Positions 16,801-22,071 of a stretch of 22,071 nucleotides of DNA are shown one piece after another. The stretch is from a virus, in the IMG/VR virus record IMGVR_UViG_3300010885_002948, positions 1 to 22,071 of that record. The stretch is one strand, 5' to 3'. The stretch's first letter is position 1. Every line of letters begins with the position of its first letter. The notes beneath the pieces were generated by a model that did not search any database, had not been told where the DNA came from, and worked only from the letters and a program-made list of their open reading frames with translations. The position numbers and the translations under genes are program-made.

Positions 16801-19430
16801 AGAAGGCTGTAGAGAAGGCCATTCAGTCTGATACTAATGCAATCCAGAAGGAGTACGAGAGTATAGTTGCTGAGTCTGACTTGGAACAAATGATACTTAG
16901 TGGTGTTGAGAAACAGGTTAACGAGATCTATAAAAAATTACCTACAGCAAGAAGAGCAAAGGCAGATAAGGCTATTGCTGCTCTTGAAAAGATACAGAAT
17001 AAGTTAAGAGGCAAGGCTTACGATGCTACCATTGGAGTTCCAATTGCTCTTATCGACTCTAGTATAACTATTATAAAGAACTCTATCAAGGCTGGTGTTA
17101 GTATAGCTGATGCTATCGAGATAGGTATCAATCATATAAAGGAGAGGTACGGTAATAACTGGGCCAACGAAGATATGTTCAGAAAGGATATGACCGAAGG
17201 TTTTAAGACTGAGGGTATATCTGAAAAGGAAATAAAAGCCAAGGAACTATCTAAGAAGGAGATAGTGAAACAAGCCCTTATAGATGCTGGATTTGGTAAG
17301 GAGATAACAGTAAAGACTAAAGAAGGTAAAGTAAAACGTGATGTACTTGACTGGAAGAAACTTGCTGGAGAGGAAGGAAGTGTAGATAAGATAAGAGAGA
17401 ATGTAGAGGGAATAATAGGTAAGGAAGCTGCTAAGGAATTAGAGGACGAGTACAACAACCTTAGAGCTAGTATTATTGAGAAGTCTCTTAATGAGTTAGA
17501 GAATAGAAACACTCCAAGAAAGAAGGTAGATCTAAAGACAAGCGCTAAAAAGTTAGCAGAGCTTTACAACTATGGTCTATTTGAAAAGGAGTCTGACACC
17601 TACGATCGATTAATAAATACTGCCCTTGGTATGAACCAACTGGATCAGAAAAGTTTTGACGAGGCTAAGTCTTTAGCTAAGAGCTTGTCTGAATTGTTCT
17701 CTCAAGAGGATAGCGAAGGAAATAAACTAAGCCAGGAGTACTTAAAGTATGCTGAGAGATCTATAAATAAAAAAATAGAATCATTATTAAGTAAGGTTGC
17801 ATGGTCACAATCAAATGGAGCCTACAAGGCTGTTGTGGTTGCTAAAGAGTTCATTGGTTTAGCACAAAGAAATGCGTTAGTATCTGTAGCTCAGGCTATT
17901 GAGAACACAACTTCTGGATATATCTCTAGAGCATTTAAGAAGATTGGATTTATGTTTGATAATGTAGATACAAAAGAAATGAAGGCTTCTAGAAACAAGT
18001 TAGCTAGGATGACCTTTAAGGATATTACATTAAACGGAGGTCTTGAGTTTGGTGATGTTACATCTCCATTCATTACTAAAAGTAAGACAATGGATTTAAT
18101 TATTAACGGTAGTGATAGCAGACTATACCATGCACTAACATCTACAGCTCTTGGTAAACCATTCCTAGAGTCTGCCGATAGTATGCACAAGGCTGCGCTT
18201 GCTCAAGGATTCTTCCATTACAACCTAATAAAGATACTTAGAAAGAAGGGTATGTCTAAGACAGAGGCTAAGAACTATGTTTCAGAACAACTAACTGGAC
18301 AGTCTTTTGAGGATGCCTTAGTTACTTCTAAACAGATCATTGATAAGATAAATGAGAATGCTGGTAAGAAGGTAATCTCAGACTCTAAAGAAAGTGTCTA
18401 CAGGTTCGCAAATGACTTGGTTAATGAGGCTTTAGTTCAGGGCAATAAAATTACACTACAGGAACTTGAGGCTTCTTTAAAGTCAGCTGAGACTGTTGCT
18501 GGATTCGAACTAGGTCATGAACCAAACAACATTATATCTAAACCATTAAACCTATTCAACTCTTGGGTACAGACCAGAACAGATAGAGCTGTTAAGGAGA
18601 AGAAGTGGAACGATGCTGCTGCATTAACTGCTGCGTCAATAGTTACAACAAATATACTTAACCCTTACGTTGGAGGTGGTACTAACTGGACGTTATTAGC
18701 AGCTCAAAAGGCTGGTATACCTACACTAAGTACCATATACTGGAACATTAAGTCTAGAGGAAGTAAGCTTGACTTAAGTTCAGAGGAAGGAATGAAGAAC
18801 CTTGAGAAGGATCTTAAGTACCAGTTACTGGCTAAGAACGCTAACGCTAGAATGTTTATTGGAGCTGCTGTAACTTTAGCTGCATTTGCATTAGCTAGTG
18901 CTACTGGAGCTGATGATGATCTGTACGAGTGGTTAGAGAAGAATACTTGGGCTAAAAAGTATATGAAGAAGATGAATCCTCCAGCTGTACAGTTTATGTT
19001 AGCTCAGAAGGATCAAAAGCTTGGAGAGTTCTTAGGCCAGCAGATGAATATAAAGGCAGACGCGTTTGATGAAGGTAAAAAACTTCAACAGGCACTGAAG
19101 AATGCCGCATCTGGTAAAACACAGAAGGCTTTAGGAGGTGCTGGTCAGCTAGTTGGAAGTAGATTATCTACGCCTATCATACCTTGGAGAGTGGTTAGGG
19201 ATGTTCGTGATATCTATAGAGGATTGAATGGACTGCCAGCTATAGAATACGACTACAAGTCTAGTGGATTTGGAAGTGGATACTTCCAGGGAGGAATGGT
19301 AGAACAGCTAGGACTAAGACCTGAGAATGTAAATGATACCGAAGGAAATAGAGGATCATCTGGAAACAGAATGTCATCTGGAAATAGAGAGGCTTCTGGA
19401 AGCAGAAGTCAGAGTGGCAGTAGAGATTAA
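10860..19430 (+). CDS. Giant polyvalent internal virion protein (2856 aa)
   Basis: The largest gene here, ten bases after the previous stop. Visible parts: 1-790, helical and Lys-rich, with a Gly/Ala hydrophobic patch at about 487-560; 800-940, ADP-ribosyltransferase-like (FFHVGG with H806, MYYTK with Y842/Y843, TTEFAPTDVQLK with E931); 1055-1165, GGSTF...IGTWYDAKSGKTYIDVS...TGGTG, a domain I recall from other large phage proteins; 1215-1370, metallopeptidase-like with H1277-E-V-F-H1281 and a possible third ligand at E1337; 1440-1750, another associated domain (GSTLSDKLTAGEL, GGVGYPEVTGYVWA, PAVMSNVSHMSNKNM); then long helical regions, NPYVGGGTNW (from about 2600), a hydrophobic helix at 2665-2683, and a basic repeat tail. 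Such 'polyvalent' proteins are thought to enter the cell with phage DNA. No RNA polymerase motif was seen. Confidence 0.65.
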   Translation: MLQRPKNNPSGLNDENHKQLISELTKYAQEGASDDDLKKFKETFIAQKKKSVSQPTSQKNVLASKPKQNVTSTLSVTEETQAPAESDGLGGPPKMKTFTGLTPEEQQTLQAKPVIKVSKSSELIGKRLKLQNELSKIKVTPQNQEEISRKTDELSSVIFEQDLIDYSRLSEIENQFKQAKNEEAVDLEANKRLDDLLTTTGIWNNVKATSLNAYNTLIDQAASITDEPGIKEFKADIDPLSEEKKEVKKDAAIKKIKLNDDQINELAKQLYKNKQVNYIETDNINSFLDNLNEDDKNLLKQSRKQTAEHLQESNLKEEKIINAYEVIGNKKIKEYKNIENQILNYKNSGLQIPKNLSDSYVSLGQEIIGIGSDIKKRQDIINKNKSDLGTAQQEFDLLKRQYGDVENFLLNTGIAARELGVGIISGLDYLGSRTSPLAGLPNVQLQRKIIDINKGLEEERSNLRKSVESVESPEGFLNYVSDVMSNQIPNLVATSTGAGGLGIIGLSSTGQKYADMNKEVLEGKASYSPLQMASAPLLYGAAEVVSELPTLSILKKGGRVFESIVKNESDLITKSAKQKAKEWAKDWGIDTSKELAGEEFTNFAQNFNDKYVLGKKDVGLLDNTGTVFKDTFTLTSILKAAPHVAGAILKPLQTNKDLNVLDENSRKIIQFSKQLEDESLTDVEKSVIKKQIDKATVENSTILANTIEKVNNMPDDVYKKIIDLNNKAAEIKTDAFDINNGTLPNKEELIKDLQQEYKTIQEDRSSLIDAKYEPVEVVATEVISPETSSNYANLTEDKDGNFVFFHVGGKGYDKINKSTGGTTATSKEEAGALSKVGGVAMYYTKPEDSERMVNGEAKYAVSIAKDKVYDANTDANNYAEQAKTLHEEENPGKAFDANSKLAYITKIAGENGYDMVVSEWMGKTRAQTTTEFAPTDVQLKEGDKISKAFDQEYRSNTDKGYKAIIPDSKDAKLKAVYDQIYTEKNKVNEYDDLYRLSSQEAATINQDEVTKLIEEDKTLSQETKDMYAEALAYEPGQRRTELPVETQFESHKKNGGSTFLANGENKAGSDASSVSIFTERSKIIDGEITEKDINDFKEANKDLFEGNEDILAIGTWYDAKSGKTYIDVSAVVPNEQAIRLGKQYNQKAVYNLKTNEEVDTGGTGEAIEGLKPEIDRINDIREILKPTAAKSKLAAFKAKYIDKPVYDRAKLDTQVENAKKSLSKILPNVKFVVHDTEKSYENATGESGSGGMYIMSSNGDKVIHVNSQKANGRTVAHEVFHAIILDKIGGDKSVQDITKRMVDAVYKTASPELKDELDAFASRYTDKTIRDEEKLAELIGIMADGYPQMSAANKSVIKKWLDSLAKIFGLKPFTDNEVIDLLNVIASNVSTGDVILDEKVSILGYGSVEIKKDIKRESKFIDSLIFNRFPTNKNTKVIENFDLSKINGQVAGSTLSDKLTAGELKKYKTVDGEDVLESVYTFLGGVGYPEVTGYVWAASEESGVKKIIDTMKVSSDGYRYLIPAVMSNVSHMSNKNMTSITMEVFKEAINNKELNRDTFKKVILKAFDKKEVKRFKEGATKAISGNISAIDMADKLRDYVISSKMTFESRRGLLEGMVGNSEAGNPKFSTVGTFLSLAKSLTEPIAKDAELYQVPVVIRTKGNLTPVKTNKEDKFYHESYGYHIESDQEIEVLHLDGVYNLTDIIPEFTKEDGTTVSTEKELKEKGAKGWDIKRILTNLGRTHGLSKYSAEIVSKKRSQESESYSDMKDIVKDMIDDGMSITEIKKTITSELGADQVSLAERAYNELTTVKEEVVATNDTEAFRDKVKDLPKSGIVGKYLSGETIETVEGEAPRNAQETEVMSLIDAGMHGKETVTMAKEVFGDKYIEKTLEFLDTANLKPHEKAVLYVSLENEMFDRVNAEPDNVGLKKLQDLVRAKSQQFLRESSLAINAGRLRAIMKDGFNYEAVTDKFLSSDQLRDKKAVEKAIQSDTNAIQKEYESIVAESDLEQMILSGVEKQVNEIYKKLPTARRAKADKAIAALEKIQNKLRGKAYDATIGVPIALIDSSITIIKNSIKAGVSIADAIEIGINHIKERYGNNWANEDMFRKDMTEGFKTEGISEKEIKAKELSKKEIVKQALIDAGFGKEITVKTKEGKVKRDVLDWKKLAGEEGSVDKIRENVEGIIGKEAAKELEDEYNNLRASIIEKSLNELENRNTPRKKVDLKTSAKKLAELYNYGLFEKESDTYDRLINTALGMNQLDQKSFDEAKSLAKSLSELFSQEDSEGNKLSQEYLKYAERSINKKIESLLSKVAWSQSNGAYKAVVVAKEFIGLAQRNALVSVAQAIENTTSGYISRAFKKIGFMFDNVDTKEMKASRNKLARMTFKDITLNGGLEFGDVTSPFITKSKTMDLIINGSDSRLYHALTSTALGKPFLESADSMHKAALAQGFFHYNLIKILRKKGMSKTEAKNYVSEQLTGQSFEDALVTSKQIIDKINENAGKKVISDSKESVYRFANDLVNEALVQGNKITLQELEASLKSAETVAGFELGHEPNNIISKPLNLFNSWVQTRTDRAVKEKKWNDAAALTAASIVTTNILNPYVGGGTNWTLLAAQKAGIPTLSTIYWNIKSRGSKLDLSSEEGMKNLEKDLKYQLLAKNANARMFIGAAVTLAAFALASATGADDDLYEWLEKNTWAKKYMKKMNPPAVQFMLAQKDQKLGEFLGQQMNIKADAFDEGKKLQQALKNAASGKTQKALGGAGQLVGSRLSTPIIPWRVVRDVRDIYRGLNGLPAIEYDYKSSGFGSGYFQGGMVEQLGLRPENVNDTEGNRGSSGNRMSSGNREASGSRSQSGSRD
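13257..13680 (+). other. ADP-ribosyltransferase-like domain within the giant protein
   Basis: Residues about 800-940. The pattern fits an H-Y-E type ART fold: a strand with FFHVGGKGYDKI (H806), a GG turn, a second strand AMYYTKPED (Y842/Y843), and a late strand TTTEFAPTDVQLKEG in which E931 would be the catalytic Glu. ART domains are a known component of phage polyvalent proteins. The call rests on motif shape only. Confidence 0.45.
14506..14970 (+). other. HEXXH zinc-metallopeptidase-like domain within the giant protein
   Basis: Residues about 1217-1370. A strand-rich lead (LPNVKFVVHDTE, GMYIMSSNGDKVIHVN) is followed by the helix RTVAHEVFHAIIL, giving HEVFH at 1277-1281 with Zn ligands H1277 and H1281 and catalytic E1278. 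About 56 residues later comes EEKLAELIGIMADG, a plausible gluzincin third-ligand helix (E1337). Fold order and spacing fit metallopeptidase domains of polyvalent proteins. It could process virion or host proteins. Confidence 0.6.
19344..19427 (+). repeat. Degenerate 18-bp tandem repeat coding for GNRxxS units
   Basis: The last 28 residues of the giant protein are GNRGSS, GNRMSS, GNREAS, GSRSQS, GSRD: four hexapeptides plus four residues. The third bases vary, so it is not a fresh duplication. The tail is basic and flexible and ends at the stop codon. Confidence 0.85.
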
Positions 19431-19432
19431 AC

Positions 19433-19450
19433 AAAAAAGCCTCCAATTAA
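19433..19450. repeat. Direct repeat, left copy: half terminator
   Basis: The 18-mer AAAAAAGCCTCCAATTAA is identical to 19775-19792. It holds only one arm of the terminator hairpin; the matching GGAGGC arm is absent here. The stop codon of the HNH gene (19447-19449, minus strand) lies inside it. Confidence 0.95.
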
Positions 19451-19761
19451 GAAACTGTCCAATCTTTCTGATTAAATGTTTTTAGCCTATGACAATTTGC
19501 ACATAATGTCTGATGGTTAGATGAATCGTTATTATTTCTATTTCCATCAATATGATCTAGATCAAGTTGACATGGATTAATAGGTATAAATCCACACAAT
19601 TCACAAGTATCTTTTTTTAGTATTTTATTTATTCGTTCTTTCTTACCATGTTTTGTTTTAGAACATGATCGACAATAAGTATTAAATAATGGATTTCCAG
19701 TAACACGACTAAATCCATTAGGTCTGCATTTATTTCCGCATTTACATAAAGGTCTATTCAT
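19447..19761 (-). CDS. HNH endonuclease (free-standing homing type)
   Basis: A 104-aa protein from the ATG at 19761. A longer reading from TTG (19788) would start inside the terminator repeat and is less likely. The N-terminal half has a Cys cluster (C6, C8, C12, C30, C33) that could bind zinc; the C-terminal half has C53-x2-C56, QLDLDHIDGNRNNND (D69, H70), then LCANCHRLKTF (C87, C90, H91), the HNH core with its structural zinc Cys pairs. This matches small HNH endonucleases often found between phage genes. It nicks or cuts DNA and is probably a selfish homing gene. No intron is present. It is antisense to readthrough from the giant gene and lies beyond a terminator for upstream minus-strand transcription; no own promoter is visible. 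Confidence 0.88.
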   Translation of the reverse strand: MNRPLCKCGNKCRPNGFSRVTGNPLFNTYCRSCSKTKHGKKERINKILKKDTCELCGFIPINPCQLDLDHIDGNRNNNDSSNHQTLCANCHRLKTFNQKDWTVS

Positions 19762-19774
19762 AATAATGTAAGTT

Positions 19775-19792
19775 AAAAAAGCCTCCAATTAA
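19775..19792. repeat. Direct repeat, right copy
   Basis: Exact 18-bp copy of 19433-19450, 342 bp away. Here it continues into AGGAGGCTTT, completing the terminator hairpin, so this copy probably keeps the original right junction. Confidence 0.95.
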
Positions 19793-19810
19793 AGGAGGCT
19801 TTACTTTTTT
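19775..19810. terminator. Bidirectional intrinsic terminator
   Basis: A stem of AAAGCCTCC (19778-19786) and GGAGGCTTT (19794-19802) has a 7-base loop. T-tracts lie on both sides: T6 at 19805-19810 for plus transcription and A6 at 19775-19780, read as T6, for minus transcription. It would end both converging transcription units. Confidence 0.9.
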
Positions 19811-20045
19811 AGTCTATTAGATTATCTATATCTATACCGTACTCTTCGAACAGTTTGTTGATGTGTTCAAATACAACATACAGGTCATCATCTCCTGACT
19901 GGTCTAGAAGCTGCTCACATTTTTTATAGGAGTTATGCTTTAACTCCCAAAGCATCATGGCCATGTCTCTAGACTTTACAAACCTATTAAAGTCTTGATT
20001 CTCATCAAAATCATTTAAGTTCCAAGTTATTACTGCCTTGCTCAT
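19809..20045 (-). CDS. Small conserved phage protein, function unknown
   Basis: A 78-aa acidic protein. It begins with MSKAVITWNLNDFDENQDFNRFVKSRDMAMMLWEL, a pattern I recall from small uncharacterised proteins of many phages (beta strand 'KAVITWNL', then a helix with 'SRDMAMMLWEL'). It ends with a helix and FEEYGIDIDNLID. No catalytic motif is visible. Its ATG overlaps the stop of the phosphoesterase gene by four bases (ATGA), so the two are probably translationally coupled and co-transcribed. Its stop codon lies at the edge of the bidirectional terminator, making it the last gene of the ancestral minus-strand operon. Confidence 0.7.
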   Translation of the reverse strand: MSKAVITWNLNDFDENQDFNRFVKSRDMAMMLWELKHNSYKKCEQLLDQSGDDDLYVVFEHINKLFEEYGIDIDNLID

Positions 20046-21616
20046 AGTGTGGTGTACTTACCGTTAACAATATTTATAAGCTGGGCCTTACCATTAGGAT
20101 GTATTACAGCGTTTGTATTCATCCAGCTCGATAATCCCTTGTTATAGCCTACCCTAAGGTGTGTTAGTGTTCCAACACATATGTGACCGTCCAGCCTCAA
20201 AGGAGAGTGCGTGTGTCCTGTGATGTTCTTGGTATTCATCTGGGCATACTGCATGGCACTACCCCTGCTACCGTTTGCACCTATGTGACCGTGAACTCCA
20301 AGCTCCCAGTCCATAACCCTAAGGCTATCGTCTATACCTAAACAGAATGCGTTAGTAACGCCAAGTGTCTTCAAGTACAATGGAATAACTCCCTTACTAT
20401 CGTCAGAGTTAACCATCATAGAGGCAAGCTGTATGTAGGCCATCTTGTTACTGTGCTTACGCCAGTCTACATCGTTTAGCCATCTGTCTAGGAACTCATC
20501 GTGGTTACTTCTTACTACACCGAAGTTATAGTCGGAGTACCTCTCGAAGAAGTCAACCATCTCATCAAGCTCATCGATCAACGAGTTTGATCCATCCTCC
20601 TCACGCTTAAGTAGTTGAAACGGTTGGTTTCTCTCGTGGTGAGATATAGAGTGTCCATTGAACACGTCATGGAGTATGATCTGCTTGCAGTTAAGTCTAT
20701 CAGCCATATCCAAGGATACCTCCAGGACCTTTTCATTTGTTTCTCCAAGGTGTAGGTCACCAAACACCATCACGGTAGGGTCGTCAACCTTCTCAACCAG
20801 TCCAGCAGATACGTGGAAGTCAAGGTCATAGAATGATCCAAGGTCATCTGCTGTAACCTGTCTAACGTGGAAGTCATCACCATCAAGCTCTACTATAGCA
20901 AATCCATACGTGTGATGGAACTCGCCCTTCTTACCCACCTTTGTGTCTGTGTAGTTCTCAACAGATACAGACCCTGTAGTAAGGATCAGCTTGTGAGGAT
21001 AACCATCAAGTATTGGAAGTGACTTAAGGTGAACCCTAGGATGCCCAATGATGCATGATTCAAGCCCTGTCAGCCCATTTATTCCAGATAGTGGAGTAGA
21101 TGCTGTCGGCTGAATTTTAAGGTCTGATAGGATGCATAGGTGCTTGTGTATCTTGTGTCTATTTGCATCAAGGTATGGAACCACCCTCTCGTGCCAAGAG
21201 TTCTGAGCAACGTCCTCCTTGTTCTGGATTGACTTGCTCGCAGACAGTGATATTGGGTTCTTGTACCTTCCAGCTATGATGTGTATGGACGCATCGATAT
21301 GACTAGCGTAGGCCTCGATATTTGTCATTAGCCTATGGTTTATGTCTGTCTCTGACTGACACCATGACACTATAAACCTCCTCTTAGAGTTATCGTGCAC
21401 CTTCTTCTTAGCCTCCTTGAAGACATCCGTGTTCTCAATCTCTAGATTATTAGAGATCTTATTCTTCTCAAGCCACTTTGACACCTTTCGTCTAACATTA
21501 TCGTCATAGACAATACCGTGTTCATTGCATGATTTCTCGCAGGACACCTTTATGCTATGTCCAGTTGAGAAGTAATGCAGCACTGAATCTTTAAACTCCT
21601 GAGTATACTTTTTCAT
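20042..21616 (-). CDS. Calcineurin-like metallophosphoesterase with N-terminal extension
   Basis: A 524-aa protein. The C-terminal domain (about 280-524) shows the metallophosphoesterase motifs in order: VFGDLHLG (D287, H289), a reduced second motif LHDVFNG (D317), RSNHDEF (N371, H372, D373), HGHIG (H442/H444) and ITGHTHSP (H468, H470), all expected for two-metal catalysis. The N-terminus (1-55) is helical and helix-turn-helix-like. The middle (80-275) forms a conserved-looking block (HIIAGRYKNPIS, IQPTASTPLSG, IIGHPR, LTTGSVSVENYTD, GKKGEFHHTYGFAIVE) that I recall from phage proteins of this architecture, function unknown. Substrate is probably nucleic acid, but not provable here. GGNHD-type motifs usually have Gly-Asn-His; here it is Ser-Asn-His. 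The DNA is more GC-rich than the neighbouring minus-strand genes. Confidence 0.75.
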   Translation of the reverse strand: MKKYTQEFKDSVLHYFSTGHSIKVSCEKSCNEHGIVYDDNVRRKVSKWLEKNKISNNLEIENTDVFKEAKKKVHDNSKRRFIVSWCQSETDINHRLMTNIEAYASHIDASIHIIAGRYKNPISLSASKSIQNKEDVAQNSWHERVVPYLDANRHKIHKHLCILSDLKIQPTASTPLSGINGLTGLESCIIGHPRVHLKSLPILDGYPHKLILTTGSVSVENYTDTKVGKKGEFHHTYGFAIVELDGDDFHVRQVTADDLGSFYDLDFHVSAGLVEKVDDPTVMVFGDLHLGETNEKVLEVSLDMADRLNCKQIILHDVFNGHSISHHERNQPFQLLKREEDGSNSLIDELDEMVDFFERYSDYNFGVVRSNHDEFLDRWLNDVDWRKHSNKMAYIQLASMMVNSDDSKGVIPLYLKTLGVTNAFCLGIDDSLRVMDWELGVHGHIGANGSRGSAMQYAQMNTKNITGHTHSPLRLDGHICVGTLTHLRVGYNKGLSSWMNTNAVIHPNGKAQLINIVNGKYTTL

Positions 21617-21737
21617 ACTTTTTCTTTATTATGTTACGGTAAACATTATTTACAGACTCCTTATTACCACCCCTGCGGTATAGGTACTGCATAACTACTA
21701 GTATTCTTTGTAGAGGGGATTGCTTATGTTCTTTCAT
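21591..21737 (-). CDS. Small basic ORF overlapping both neighbours (48 aa)
   Basis: An ATG at 21735-21737 opens a 48-codon frame (MKEHKQSPLQRILVVMQYLY..., ending IIKKKYEKVYSGV) that stops at 21591-21593. It overlaps the end of the MazG-like gene by 14 bases and the start of the phosphoesterase by 26. It fills an otherwise empty 107-base gap in the same direction, as phage operons often do. The product is basic (many Lys/Arg) and probably helical. I do not recognise the family. It may instead be a leader that couples translation of the phosphoesterase. Confidence 0.5.
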   Translation of the reverse strand: MKEHKQSPLQRILVVMQYLYRRGGNKESVNNVYRNIIKKKYEKVYSGV

Positions 21738-21981
21738 TTAGTTCTATTTGAATTCTTTTTAAATAAAGTGAAAGGTCAAGTACCTCCTCAAGTGCGTGAG
21801 TTACCCAACCTTTAAGATCAATATCAGTTCGATCTAGCGTTGTATTGTATTTTTTAATACCTACTACTGATCTTCTTAAAAGATCGTCTCTAACAGCCTC
21901 TACCACAGAATCCTTTGGAGGACTCATTATCTCGTGACCGTTTACTACAATATCATTTGTTGTTGTCGTTGTGTATTTCAT
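21724..21981 (-). CDS. MazG-like all-alpha NTP pyrophosphohydrolase-type protein
   Basis: An 85-aa protein. After a short Thr-rich start it has DLLRRSVVGIKKYNTTLDR (about 33-51) and LKGWVTHALEEVLDLSLYLKRI (56-77). The EExxD segment (E65, E66, D69) and preceding W59/H62 resemble the metal-binding helix of MazG-like all-alpha NTP pyrophosphohydrolases, and this short form is, as I recall, common in phages. A full enzyme would need a second acidic helix, not clear here, so it may act as a dimer or be a reduced relative. A role in nucleotide pool control fits the phosphoesterase neighbour. Its ATG lies five bases after the stop of the next upstream gene. Confidence 0.55.
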   Translation of the reverse strand: MKYTTTTTNDIVVNGHEIMSPPKDSVVEAVRDDLLRRSVVGIKKYNTTLDRTDIDLKGWVTHALEEVLDLSLYLKRIQIELNERT

Positions 21982-21986
21982 ATTTT

Positions 21987-22071
21987 TTATTTATTTCTTT
22001 TAACAAAACCTACAATATTTCCTTTTTCATCTACAATGTCGTTATATAACCCAAGTTCCTCATCACTATTA
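21987..22071 (-). CDS. C-terminal end of an unidentified minus-strand gene (partial)
   Basis: The frame is open from the right edge to TAA (21987-21989), giving 27 codons: acidic, then ...IVDEKGNIVGFVKRNK. The VDEKGNIVGFV turn looks like the last beta hairpin of a folded protein. Five bases separate it from the MazG-like gene, so it is probably in the same operon. Family not recognisable from this tail. Confidence 0.6.
   Translation of the reverse strand, partial: NSDEELGLYNDIVDEKGNIVGFVKRNK

Larger units (their letters stand above)
19433..19774 (-). mobile_element. HNH-gene insertion in a terminator (342-bp unit)
   Basis: The unit between equivalent points of two exact 18-bp direct repeats is 342 bp and consists almost only of the HNH gene. 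Removing it restores a compact bidirectional terminator 12 bases after the giant gene's stop. This is what an insertion with target-site duplication, or recombination between terminator halves, would leave. No transposase, intron or inverted terminal repeats are seen. Confidence 0.6.

Noticed and set aside
17132-17512. 126-codon open frame on the minus strand
   Set aside because: Antisense shadow of the giant gene, low complexity (Ser/Leu/Phe), no support.
10860-19430. Virion RNA polymerase within the giant protein
   Set aside because: Giant proteins of crAss-like phages can include one, but I found no DFDxD/DxDGD-type motif here.
19388-19450. Possible alternative hairpin between GAGGCTT near 19389 and AAGCCTC in the left repeat
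   Set aside because: About a 7-bp stem with a loop near 40 bases and no T-tract after it; unlikely to terminate.
19762-19788. TTG start extending the HNH protein by 9 residues
   Set aside because: It lies in the terminator repeat; the ATG at 19761 gives the usual N-terminus of this type of HNH protein.
19433-19792. Group I or II intron, or IS element, around the HNH gene
   Set aside because: The 342-bp unit is nearly all coding, lies between genes, and has no transposase, inverted repeats or room for an intron core.

Overview
The window reads as part of a lytic, podovirus-like phage genome infecting a Bacteroidetes host, probably a crAss-like or Cellulophaga/Flavobacterium-type phage. This rests on the layout and on two matches to the Bacteroidetes sigma -7 element (TAnnTTTG). 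Other support is AT-rich DNA, almost no Shine-Dalgarno sequences, tightly packed genes and a recognisable order of tail and ejected-protein genes. Protein family names come from memory of motifs, since no search could be run. There are no tRNAs, rRNAs, CRISPR arrays, integrase or IS transposase, and no gene-free stretch longer than about 150 bases.

Layout. (1) Positions 2-160 hold the end of a gene entering from the left, closed by a strong intrinsic terminator (170-197). (2) A promoter (195-207) overlaps the T-tract and starts a long plus-strand virion operon (222-19430). In order it encodes two connector/ring-like proteins, a 1562-aa muzzle/nozzle-like tail protein, a Cys-rich modular protein that looks like an adhesin, and another tail protein. 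A GNAT-fold protein with its own promoter copy follows, then an Ala/Gly-rich ejected protein, a coiled-coil cargo-type protein and a 2856-aa giant. The giant carries an ADP-ribosyltransferase-like domain, an HEXXH metallopeptidase domain and several domains typical of 'large polyvalent' phage proteins. It is probably packaged in the capsid and delivered with the DNA. (3) From 19447 to the right edge all genes are on the minus strand: an HNH endonuclease, a small conserved phage protein, a calcineurin-like phosphoesterase with an N-terminal extension, a 48-aa overlapping ORF, a MazG-like protein and the end of another gene. This looks like the edge of a nucleic-acid/nucleotide metabolism module.

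The two transcription units converge on a bidirectional terminator. The HNH gene sits inside it: an exact 18-bp half of the terminator is repeated on both sides of a 342-bp unit containing the HNH gene. This looks like a recent insertion whose empty site can be reconstructed, and it is the most distinctive structural observation here. The second is the mosaic giant protein, whose Lys codon preference changes close to where the enzyme-like domains begin.
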